From Rhodoblastus sp963748385 (GTDB lineage Bacteria; Pseudomonadota; Alphaproteobacteria; Rhizobiales; Beijerinckiaceae): DNA of 64,000 nucleotides. This document shows, piece by piece, positions 17,985 through 28,349 of this stretch; within the stretch, counting starts at the first letter, position 1, and each line of letters begins with the position of its first letter. The DNA is taken from the NCBI GenBank assembly GCA_963748385.1, contig CAVVIQ010000001.1, positions 124,001-188,000 on the forward strand, in the 5' to 3' direction. The translations under genes were made by a program, and so were the position numbers. Under the pieces are notes generated by a model that saw only the letters and a program-made list of their open reading frames with translations, was not told the origin of the DNA and made no database searches.

Positions 17985-18172
17985 TTCCGCATAACAGCCC
18001 GGGCCGGCGCGTCAAGTTTATTCGGCGGCGGCGGCGGCGCGCGACGCCGCAATTTCTCGGGAGGATCGTGGCAATTTTGCACTTGCGCGGCGGGCTCGGC
18101 CCGTCCATCCTTTGTCACGCTTGCGCCCGGCGGCCGCGATTCCGCGGGGCGCCCCGAGGAGTTTCGGAACCC

Positions 18173-18475
18173 ATGAAGAAGAGCCTGATGTTATCTCTCG
18201 CGCTGGCGACCGGCCTTGGCCTCGCCGGCTGCGGCTATACGCCCGAGCAGCGGGCGGTCAATGGCGCGGTGCTCGGCGGCGCGACCGGCGCGGTCATCGG
18301 CGGGCTGGCTTCGGGCCGCGCCGGCGGCGCGGTCGCGGGCGGCGTGCTGGGCGCCGCGGCGGGAGGCATCATTGGCGCCAATACCGCGCCCCCGCCGCCC
18401 CCGCCCCGGCGCCGTTGCGCCGAGTTCACCTACGACAGTTACGGCGGCCGCCACTGCGTCGCGTGGTATAACTGA
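18173..18475 (+). CDS. Glycine-zipper outer-membrane lipoprotein
   Basis: The 100-residue product starts MKKSLMLSLALATGLGLAGC, a lipoprotein signal with the lipobox LAGC (Cys20), so it should be lipidated and anchored in a membrane. The middle is a glycine-zipper of the YMGG/17 kDa-antigen type (GAVLGGATGAVIGGLASG, repeated as GGVLGAAAGGIIGA), which usually packs as membrane-active helices. A run of six prolines leads to a short C-terminal part with two cysteines (RRRCAEFTYDSY, HCVAWYN). GAGGAG lies just upstream of the ATG. A strong terminator follows at 18495. The function in this subfamily is not established; a structural envelope role is the reasonable guess. Confidence 0.82.
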   Translation: MKKSLMLSLALATGLGLAGCGYTPEQRAVNGAVLGGATGAVIGGLASGRAGGAVAGGVLGAAAGGIIGANTAPPPPPPRRRCAEFTYDSYGGRHCVAWYN

Positions 18476-18494
18476 CCGATCATTCTGTTCCTTC

Positions 18495-18522
18495 AAGGCG
18501 GCCCATTCGGGGCCGCCTTTTC
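18495..18522 (+). terminator. Rho-independent terminator after the glycine-zipper gene
   Basis: A perfect 10-base stem (AAGGCGGCCC at 18495-18504 with GGGCCGCCTT at 18510-18519) closes an ATTCG loop and runs into TTTT. It ends only 14 bases before the ATG of the amidase gene, so the amidase must be read from terminator read-through or from a start inside this interval. Confidence 0.85.
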
Positions 18523-18536
18523 GATTCCGCGAATCC

Positions 18537-19289
18537 ATGCCGCCCGACAGCCCGCTGGTAAGAGAAATCCGCCCCTCGCCCAATCACGGCGAGCGCAAGA
18601 AAAGCCCGACCGACATGATCGTGCTGCATTACACCGGCACGCCGACCGGCGAGGCGGCGGTCGCCCTGCTTTGCGCGCCCGATTCGCATGTCTCCTGCCA
18701 TTATCTGGTGTGGGAAGACGGGAGAATCTGGCAGCTCACGCCGGAATCCCGCCGCGCCTGGCACGCCGGCTCGAGTTTCTGGGCCGGCGAGAGCGACATC
18801 AATTCGCGCTCGATCGGGATCGAACTGGTCAACCCTGGCCATGACGGCGGCGCCCCGCCTTTTCCGCAGGCGCAGATCGACGCGACCATCGCGCTGGTTC
18901 GCGACATTGCGCAGCGGCTGAAAATTTCTCCGCATCGCATTCTCGCCCATTCGGACGTCGCGCCGTCGCGAAAAAAAGACCCCGGCGAATTTTTCCCCTG
19001 GGCCCTGCTGCACGAGGCGGGCCTCGGCCACTGGACGCCGCCCGCGCCGATCCGCCCCGGCCCGGCGCCTGAACCGGGCGCGATGGGGCCGCAGGTCGCC
19101 GCGCTCCAGACCATGCTCGCGGCCTATGGCTATGGGGTGACGCCAAACAGCGTTTACGACGAAGCGACCCGCGACGCCGTCGCCGCCTTCCAGCGCCATT
19201 TCCGACCCGAAAAGGTCGATGGGATCGCCGATCTTTCGACGGTCGAGACCTTGCGCAATCTGCTCGCGAGCCTGCCGGACGGCGCGTAA
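18537..19289 (+). CDS. N-acetylmuramoyl-L-alanine amidase with C-terminal peptidoglycan-binding domain
   Basis: The 250-residue protein has an Amidase_2 (AmpD/AmiD-type) zinc domain: MIVLHYTGTPTGEAA with the first Zn-binding His, SCHYLVWEDGRIWQL, AWHAGSSFW, SIGIELVN, and HRILAHSDVAPSRKKDPG with the second His and the catalytic/ligand Asp. A PG_binding_1 domain follows (GPQVAALQTMLAAYGYG, TRDAVAAFQRHFRP). Such enzymes cleave the MurNAc-L-Ala bond during wall recycling or remodelling. No signal peptide is visible at this start, so it may be cytosolic or exported in another way. The amidase-rnpB-rsmH neighbourhood is common in rhizobia. The start is uncertain because no clear ribosome-binding site precedes the ATG. 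Confidence 0.9.
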   Translation: MPPDSPLVREIRPSPNHGERKKSPTDMIVLHYTGTPTGEAAVALLCAPDSHVSCHYLVWEDGRIWQLTPESRRAWHAGSSFWAGESDINSRSIGIELVNPGHDGGAPPFPQAQIDATIALVRDIAQRLKISPHRILAHSDVAPSRKKDPGEFFPWALLHEAGLGHWTPPAPIRPGPAPEPGAMGPQVAALQTMLAAYGYGVTPNSVYDEATRDAVAAFQRHFRPEKVDGIADLSTVETLRNLLASLPDGA

Positions 19290-19323
19290 GGACCAGGCGG
19301 CGTCGGTTTCGCCCTCGCGCTTG

Positions 19324-20439
19324 TCACGCCGCGCGGTTTTGCGCGCGCAGCAGGACGGCGAGCATGTCGGTCTGGGTGATGAGGCCGACGACGCGGTAAT
19401 CGGGATCAACCACCACCAGTTCATAGACGCCGCCGTTGGCGAAATCGGCGGCGAAGTCCAGAACCGGCGTCTCGGGCCTGGCGATGGGGGCCGTATTCAT
19501 CACCGCCGCCACCAGGGCTGCGTCCTCGATCAGATGGCGCGCCTCGACCATGCCGGCGTAAACGCCGAGACGGTTGACCACCGGAAGGCAGCGCAGATGG
19601 CGCGACAGCATGGTTTCGCGCGCTTCGGCGACAGTGGCGTCGTGGGGAATGGTGATCACGTCCTTCGACATGATGTCGGCGCAGCGCGGCGATCCTTTCG
19701 TCCGCGTGAAAGCCCGCTCCTCCAGCCGCCAGAGCAGTTCTTCCAGATCCTTTCGGTCGACGTCGAAGCTCTCGTGCATTTCGCCCAGCACCGCGTCGAG
19801 ATCTTGGGCGTCGATTCCGGCGCGGCGCAGAGGCGGCGCGTCCGCCGTTCCATGCGGGCTCGTGCGCGAAACCGCCGGGACATGGGGATAGCTATGGCCC
19901 GAGAAACGATGGAAGATCAGGCCGACCATGACCAGCAGCAGCGAATTGGCGCCGATCGGCAGAAAGGCGAACAATATGTCGGGTGGCGCGGGCTGGTGCG
20001 CGGCGAGAGCGGTCAGCAGCGCCACCGCGCCGCCGGGCGGATGAAGACAGCGCATGATCGACATGGCGACGATCGCCCCGCCGACCGCGACCGCCGTAAC
20101 GAGAAAGGGATCGGGAACGGAGCTGACGGCGGCGAGCGCCACGAGGCAGGAAATGACATTGCCGCCGATCACCGGCCACGGCTGCGCCAGCGGGCTGGAC
20201 GGCACGGCGAAGACCAGTACGGCGGAGGCGCCGATGGGAGCCACGATCAGCGGCGAATGCGAGCCGGCGACGCCCAAAGCCACCAGCAGGCCCGACAGGC
20301 CGATGCCCAGAAAGGCGCCGAGCCCGCCAAGCAGAAAGTCCTTCGGCGTCGCGCCCGGGAGCGCCGGCGCCATGCGATTCCAAAAAACCTTCACGCCATC
20401 CCCCGAGCCGATCTGCCTGTTTTTTGTGCTTTTTCTCAC
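19324..20439 (-). CDS. HPP-family membrane protein with CBS domain pair
   Basis: The N-terminal half has four hydrophobic spans and the name-giving motif MRCLHPPGGAVALLTAL (HPP) after GGLGAFLGIGLSGLLVAL and SPLIVAPIGASAVLVFAVP. The C-terminal half is a CBS pair (ADIMSKDVITIPHDATVAEA and PVLDFAADFANGGVYELVVV), which usually binds adenosyl nucleotides and gates the attached domain. HPP proteins include nitrite carriers of chloroplasts and cyanobacteria, so anion transport is plausible but unproven. The 371-residue frame opens with GTG at 20439; a GTG at 20394 or the ATG at 20373 would also keep the whole HPP domain. It lies 23 bases downstream of metH on the same strand. Confidence 0.85.
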   Translation of the reverse strand: MRKSTKNRQIGSGDGVKVFWNRMAPALPGATPKDFLLGGLGAFLGIGLSGLLVALGVAGSHSPLIVAPIGASAVLVFAVPSSPLAQPWPVIGGNVISCLVALAAVSSVPDPFLVTAVAVGGAIVAMSIMRCLHPPGGAVALLTALAAHQPAPPDILFAFLPIGANSLLLVMVGLIFHRFSGHSYPHVPAVSRTSPHGTADAPPLRRAGIDAQDLDAVLGEMHESFDVDRKDLEELLWRLEERAFTRTKGSPRCADIMSKDVITIPHDATVAEARETMLSRHLRCLPVVNRLGVYAGMVEARHLIEDAALVAAVMNTAPIARPETPVLDFAADFANGGVYELVVVDPDYRVVGLITQTDMLAVLLRAQNRAA

Positions 20440-20462
20440 ACTGACAGGCGGCCGGCAAGGGC

Positions 20463-24164
<3,702 letters not shown>

Positions 24165-24191
24165 GGTCGAACCTTGATGGTGTTTCGCCCG

Positions 24192-24214
24192 CTCTCCCCC
24201 ATTCATGGGGAGAG
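24192..24214. repeat. CTCTCCCC/GGGGAGAG hairpin between metF and metH
   Basis: An 8-base perfect inverted repeat (CTCTCCCC at 24192-24199, GGGGAGAG at 24207-24214) encloses a 7-base loop in the short metF-metH spacer. It lacks a T-run on the transcribed strand, so it may be an mRNA stability or processing element rather than a terminator. A related hairpin lies between nadA and nadB. Confidence 0.6.
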
Positions 24215-24218
24215 GCTG

Positions 24219-25103
24219 TCAGGGTCGCGCCCTGACCCCCAGGAGATGACAAACCGCATAGACCAGATCGGCGCGGTTCATGGTGTAGAAATGGAACTGA
24301 TCGACGCCGCGATCGAGCAGATCGAAAACCTGCTCGGCGGACACCGCCGCCGCGATCAGGCGCCGGGTCGCGGGATCGTCGTCGAGGCCCTCGAAACGCT
24401 CGCCGAGCCAGTCCGGCACGCTCGCCCCCGCTTTTTTTGCAAAATTGGCGGTCTGCTTGAAATTCTGCACCGCCGTCACGCCGGGCACGACGGGGATGGC
24501 GATCCCCGCCGCGCGGACGCGGTCGAGAAAGCGGAAATAGAGGTCGTTGTCGAAAAAGAACTGGGTGATCGCGCGGGTCGCGCCGGCGTCGATCTTGCGC
24601 TTGAGCACGTCGATGTCCTGCTCGAAGCTTTTGCTCTCGGGATGTTTCTCGGGATAGGCCGAAACCGAGATTTCGAAATCGCCGATGGCGCGCAGGCCGG
24701 CGACGAGATCGGTCGAGTGGGCGTAGCCGCCGGGCGTCGGCGCATAGTCGCCGCCGAGCCCTCCCTGCGGATCGCCGCGCAGCGCCACGATATGGCGCAC
24801 GCCGACGTCCCAATAGGCGCGCGCGACCGCGTCCACCTCTTCGCGCGTCGCGCCGACGCAGGTGAGATGGGCGGCCGGCTTGATGTCGGTCTCGCGCAAA
24901 ATGCGCGCGACCGTGGCGTGGGTGCGCTCGCGGGTCGAGCCGCCGGCGCCATAGGTGACGGAAACGAACTTGGGATGAAGCGGCGCGAGGCGGGAGATCG
25001 CCTCCCACAGGGCGGTCTCCATTTCCGGCGTCCTGGGCGGGAAGAATTCGAACGACACGTCGATCGGCCGATGTTGGCGGCGGCTGCGCCTTTGCTCCTG
25101 CAT
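24219..25103 (-). CDS. metF: 5,10-methylenetetrahydrofolate reductase
   Basis: MetF reduces 5,10-methylene-THF to 5-methyl-THF with a flavin, supplying the methyl donor for MetH encoded next to it. The 294-residue TIM-barrel protein has SFEFFPPRTPEMETALWEA, FVSVTYGAGGSTRERTHA, PAAHLTCVGATREEVD, ALRGDPQGG, SVSAYPEKHPES, AITQFFFDNDLYFRF and PVVPGVTAVQNF, all standard for the family. The ATG at 25103 lies 9 bases after the regulator gene stop, so regulator, metF and metH are very likely one operon. The N-terminal RRSRRQHR stretch is more basic than usual but of normal length. Confidence 0.95.
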   Translation of the reverse strand: MQEQRRSRRQHRPIDVSFEFFPPRTPEMETALWEAISRLAPLHPKFVSVTYGAGGSTRERTHATVARILRETDIKPAAHLTCVGATREEVDAVARAYWDVGVRHIVALRGDPQGGLGGDYAPTPGGYAHSTDLVAGLRAIGDFEISVSAYPEKHPESKSFEQDIDVLKRKIDAGATRAITQFFFDNDLYFRFLDRVRAAGIAIPVVPGVTAVQNFKQTANFAKKAGASVPDWLGERFEGLDDDPATRRLIAAAVSAEQVFDLLDRGVDQFHFYTMNRADLVYAVCHLLGVRARP

Positions 25104-25112
25104 ATCCAGCTC

Positions 25113-26099
25113 TCAATGCGCGGCGACGCGCGCATCGCGCGCGAGCCAAAGGGAAACGGTGAGTTTTTGCTCGCCGGCGGCGTCGCCCGGCGCGAGATCG
25201 CGATGAAGACGGGGCTCCAGCCCCGCCTGCCGCAGATAGTCGTCGACCTCCCGCGCGGTAAAACCGAGGCGGCGGTGCTCGTGCTTTTCGCGCAGCATTT
25301 CGAGATGATGGGGCGCGAAATCGACCACCATCATCCGGCCGCCGGGCGCGAGCGTCAGCGCCGCCTCGCGTAGCGCCCGGGCGGGATTGTCGAGATAGTG
25401 CAGAACCTGATGCACGACCGCGAGATCCACCGAGCCGCGCTCCACCGGAAGCGCGTAAACGTCGCCCTGTCGCAACTGGACATTGCGCAGACCCGCCTGT
25501 TCGAGGCGCGCCCGCGCCACGCCCAGCATGGCGGCGGAAAGATCGACGCCGATCGCGCTTTCGGCGCGCGGCGCCAGCAGCTCCAGCATGCGGCCGGCGC
25601 CGCAGCCGATGTCGAGCAGGCGTTTTACCGGCGGCGCGCCGTCGAGCGCGGCGGAAAGAATCGCGGCCTCGACTTCGGCTTCCGGCGCGTGCAGGCGCCT
25701 TGTCTCGTCCCAGACCGGCGCATGTTCGGCGAAATATTGTTGCGCGCGCGCGGCGCGGGCGGCACGGGTCTCCGTCAGGCGTTCGCGGTCGGCGGCGAGC
25801 ACGGGATCGTCAGAATCGAGCCGCGCCAGGACGGCGCGCGCCAGCGCCGCCGCCGCGCCCTTTTCCGGCGCGTGGAAGAAGGCCCAGGCGCCTTCGCGCC
25901 GCCGCTCGACCAGACCGGCTTCGAGCAGGAGCTTGAGATGGCGCGACACGCGCGGCTGGGACTGGCCGAGGATCGTCACCAGTTCGCCGACCGCCAGTTC
26001 GCCTTCCGCCAGCAGCGCATAAAGGCGCAGGCGCGATTCCTCGCCAATGGCGGCGAGCCAGACGAGCGCGTCACGCAGGGAGGCGGTGGTTTCGTTCAT
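25113..26099 (-). CDS. ArsR-family regulator fused to a SAM-dependent methyltransferase
   Basis: The 328-residue protein joins an N-terminal winged helix of ArsR type (about residues 5-85, with SQPRVSRHLKLLLEAGLVERR as the recognition helix and wing, split near residue 60) to a class I methyltransferase (about residues 120-320) with motif I LLDIGCGAGRMLELL, SAIGVDLSAAML and VVHQVLHYLDNPARALREA. Relatives with this fusion commonly precede metF/metH in alphaproteobacteria; by analogy with SAH-responsive ArsR proteins, sensing SAM or SAH is a sound inference, but not shown here. A near-perfect palindrome at 26116-26133, 16 bases before the ATG, is a good candidate operator for autoregulation. 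Whether the methyltransferase part is catalytic or only a sensor is unknown. Confidence 0.9.
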   Translation of the reverse strand: MNETTASLRDALVWLAAIGEESRLRLYALLAEGELAVGELVTILGQSQPRVSRHLKLLLEAGLVERRREGAWAFFHAPEKGAAAALARAVLARLDSDDPVLAADRERLTETRAARAARAQQYFAEHAPVWDETRRLHAPEAEVEAAILSAALDGAPPVKRLLDIGCGAGRMLELLAPRAESAIGVDLSAAMLGVARARLEQAGLRNVQLRQGDVYALPVERGSVDLAVVHQVLHYLDNPARALREAALTLAPGGRMMVVDFAPHHLEMLREKHEHRRLGFTAREVDDYLRQAGLEPRLHRDLAPGDAAGEQKLTVSLWLARDARVAAH

Positions 26100-26115
26100 T
26101 TGCGGTCCAGAAGGA

Positions 26116-26133
26116 TATAAACATATCTTTATA
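26116..26133. promoter_or_regulatory. Palindromic operator before the met operon
   Basis: TATAAACATATCTTTATA reads nearly the same on both strands; only positions 7 and 12 break the symmetry, in a symmetric way. It lies immediately upstream of the ArsR-methyltransferase gene and stands out as AT-rich in GC-rich DNA, so it probably combines the promoter -10 region with the binding site of the dimeric regulator. Confidence 0.65.
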
Positions 26134-26211
26134 CGTCATTCGCCGCGCGCGCAATCCTCGCGCGGGAAAACGGCGCGAAGCGGAGAACCGCCCGCGCGCG
26201 GCGCGGCATTT

Positions 26212-26739
26212 TCAGAAGTTGCAGGGATTGAAGATCTGGAAGCTGACGCTGGCGGGCTGCTGGCGATAGAGCTGGCCCCGGTAAAGGCGCCAGTCGAAAG
26301 AGGACTCCATCGAGACGCGTTCCGCGCCTTTCTCCCAAAGCGTCGATCCCGTGGCGCGGAAAGCGCCTGCCGCAATGCCGGGTTCGACGTCGCCGCTGAA
26401 CTGCATTCTGCTTGGCGGGCCGTACGCGCTGAATATATGCGCCAGGACACGCGCATAATCGGAGTCGGACTGAATATTGCGGCTGTAGGAAACCAGAATG
26501 TTTTCGCAAAAGCCGACCCTGGCCAGCGGGAGCGGCGGGGAGCCGGCGACGAGATAAAAATATCCGGCCTCGTCCGGCCGCGCCATCAAGCCCTGAGCCG
26601 ACGCCGCAAGGGCGAACTGCTGCATGGACATGCCGCTCCCGAAGCCGTCGACATAAAACGCCTGCGCGTCACGGGGGGAAACCGTGAAAAACGCCAGGCA
26701 AATGAGAGCGGCGATCCTTCGCGAGTGAATTGGCTTCAC
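26212..26739 (-). CDS. Secreted protein of unknown function
   Basis: The 175-residue product starts at GTG 26739 with MKPIHSRRIAALICLAFFTV and a likely signal-peptidase site after AQA (about residue 26). The mature part contains DGFGSGMSMQQFALAASAQG, a pattern similar to proteins that track substrate discrimination domains with conserved Gly-Met, and GFCENILVSYSRNI plus a C-terminal FNPCNF; the two cysteines could form a disulfide in the periplasm. I do not recognise a family. It is transcribed toward the met operon and ends about 110 bases upstream of that operon's first gene. The body has lower Pro/Ala content than neighbours, and the frame is otherwise free of competing reading frames of good quality. 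Confidence 0.65.
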   Translation of the reverse strand: MKPIHSRRIAALICLAFFTVSPRDAQAFYVDGFGSGMSMQQFALAASAQGLMARPDEAGYFYLVAGSPPLPLARVGFCENILVSYSRNIQSDSDYARVLAHIFSAYGPPSRMQFSGDVEPGIAAGAFRATGSTLWEKGAERVSMESSFDWRLYRGQLYRQQPASVSFQIFNPCNF

Positions 26740-27033
26740 TTTCTCGCCCTTTCGAAACGATGTCCCTCACACCCTGCGCCCGGTCGCCATAAATAGCTTT
26801 GATGGCTCGCAAATGAAATAGACCGCTCCGGCCGGGTTGAAACGAAACACCGCGGCCCCGGCGTCGCAGCGGCGGTCTTTCCTTGTTTTTCCGGCGCCTT
26901 CAGCGAGAATAAGGCCCCGCCTTTTCCCGTCTTTTCCCAGGAGACACAAGCCAGATTCGCCGCTAACATGGCCTTGGCGGCGGCGGAATCGTTCGTCGCC
27001 CAATTTCATCGGAACAGGTTCCGGAGGCGCAAA

Positions 27034-27291
27034 ATGAAGCTCGTCAAGTCTATCGCCATTCTGTCGTTCGTCGCCTTCGCGGGCGCCGCCTATGCGCAGG
27101 CCCCCGCCGCGGCCCCGGCCGCCTCGGCTCCGGCCGCGGCTCCGGCGGCGCCCGCCGCCGCGATGAAAAGCGCCAAGCCCGCCGCCAAGCCGCGCAGCGC
27201 GAAATCGCTCGAATGCTCGAAACAGGCCGACAGCCAGAAATTGCACGGCAAGCCGCGCAAGGAGTTCATGAGCAAGTGCAAGAAGGGCTGA
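27034..27291 (+). CDS. PsiF-repeat-type small periplasmic protein
   Basis: This 85-residue protein has a clean signal peptide (MKLVKSIAILSFVAFAGAAYA, cleavage after AYA), an Ala/Pro-rich linker and a C-terminal PsiF repeat: SLECSKQADSQKLHGKPRKE followed by FMSKCKKG. PsiF proteins carry this Cys-containing helical repeat; E. coli PsiF is induced on phosphate starvation, but the molecular role is unknown. GGAGG lies 8 bases before the ATG at 27034, which is why the earlier in-frame ATG is not used. A good terminator follows at 27319, so this is a monocistronic gene. Confidence 0.85.
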   Translation: MKLVKSIAILSFVAFAGAAYAQAPAAAPAASAPAAAPAAPAAAMKSAKPAAKPRSAKSLECSKQADSQKLHGKPRKEFMSKCKKG

Positions 27292-27318
27292 GCGCTTCTT
27301 CTTTCGCTAGGATCGCCG

Positions 27319-27354
27319 CCGCGGATGAAATTATCGTCCGCGGCGTTTCTTTAT
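27319..27354 (+). terminator. Rho-independent terminator after the PsiF-type gene
   Basis: CGCCGCGGA (27319-27327) pairs perfectly with TCCGCGGCG (27339-27347) across an AT-rich 11-base loop and is followed by TTTCTTT. It sits 28 bases after the stop codon and separates this gene from the convergent hemolysin III gene. Confidence 0.85.
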
Positions 27355-27407
27355 GGCGCGCCCGGCGCCAGAATCCGCGGCGGATTTAAAGCCTGTTCGT
27401 CAACAGC

Positions 27408-28079
27408 CTAGCCGGCGTGGCCGAGGGCCGCGGCTATGCCGGCATATTGGCAGCCCGCCGCGATTGCGACGAAGGAATGCCAGATGGCGTTCTGGAATTT
27501 CAGGCTGTGCCAGCGGTAGAACAGGACGCCGATCGAATAGAACAGGCCGCCGACCAGGGTGAGGACCAGCGTCTGAACCGGCAGGGTTTCGACCAGCTGG
27601 CGGGCCGCGAAGACGCCGGTCCAGCCGAGCGCCAGATAGACGACGAGAGAGGCGCGGTCGAATTTTCCGGGCAGCAGGATCTTGAGGGCCGCGCCGCCGA
27701 GCGCGACCGCCCAGACGAAACCCGCCAGCCCCCAGGCCAGCGCGGCGTCGGGGAGCTGCGACAAAAGCGCCGTATAGGTGCCGGCGATCATCAGATAGAT
27801 CGAGGCGTGGTCGAATCGGCGCAACAGCCATTTGAGGTTCGACGGCGGCGTCATGTTATAGGCGCAGGAAAAGCCGAACAGCAGGAAAAAGCCGGCGGCG
27901 TAGACCGCCATGGCCAAGCCGTCGGACAGGTCGCCGCGCCAGGCGACGCGCGTGAACAAAACGGCGAAGGCGATGACGCCCGCGACAATGGCGACGGCGT
28001 GCACAAAGCCGTCGGCGATCAGCTCGGCCGCGGAATAGGGGCGCTTGGCCAGACGCGGATGGTTTTCGGGCAGGGACAT
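27408..28079 (-). CDS. Hemolysin III / PAQR-type seven-span membrane protein
   Basis: The 223-residue protein has seven predicted membrane spans and the conserved residues of the HlyIII (YqfA/TrhA, PAQR) family: ELIADGFVHAVAIVAGV in the first span, FSCAYNMTPPSNLKWLLRRF followed by DHASIYLMIAGTYT, and near the end FYRWHSLKFQNAIWHSFVAI with the H-x3-H-type pattern near FQNAIWHSF. Members are thought to be membrane hydrolases or lipid-homeostasis proteins; hemolysis is a historical label. The start MSLPENHPRLAKRPY fits family length. It is convergent with the PsiF-type gene. Confidence 0.9.
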   Translation of the reverse strand: MSLPENHPRLAKRPYSAAELIADGFVHAVAIVAGVIAFAVLFTRVAWRGDLSDGLAMAVYAAGFFLLFGFSCAYNMTPPSNLKWLLRRFDHASIYLMIAGTYTALLSQLPDAALAWGLAGFVWAVALGGAALKILLPGKFDRASLVVYLALGWTGVFAARQLVETLPVQTLVLTLVGGLFYSIGVLFYRWHSLKFQNAIWHSFVAIAAGCQYAGIAAALGHAG

Positions 28080-28238
28080 GGTTCACCGCTAAACTGACTT
28101 CGAAAGTATCGCATTTTCGCGCAGTGAAGCAAGCGCGTGTGGCGAGGGGATGGCGAGGCCGCCGCGCCGCGCATCGAACCAATGGCCGGGGAATTTTTCG
28201 AACCGGCGGGTTTGGTCGCCCCGTCGCATCGGCGGCTC

Positions 28239-28338
28239 CCTTCTCCCCATCGCCCGTCGCAAGACAGGCGTCGTTGCGCACGCCCCATAGCCCGTCGCAA
28301 GACGGGCGTCCTTGCGGACGCCCTATGGCGGGAGAAGG
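28239..28338. repeat. REP-like tandem hairpin element
   Basis: Two tandem copies of a roughly 37-base unit (28253-28289 and 28291-28328) start CCCGTCGCAAGAC. In the second copy CCCGTC-GCAA-GACGGG and GGCGTCC-TTGC-GGACGCC are two adjoining perfect hairpins. The pair is bracketed by a 9-base inverted repeat, CCTTCTCCC at 28239-28247 and GGGAGAAGG at 28330-28338. This is the build of REP/BIME-type elements. It lies between ettA and the hemolysin III gene. Confidence 0.75.
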
Positions 28339-28349
28339 CGGATCGACGC

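Noticed and set aside
20394..20439. Choice of a later start for the HPP-CBS gene as a truncation
   Set aside because: All three possible starts keep the complete HPP domain, so there is no truncation to report.
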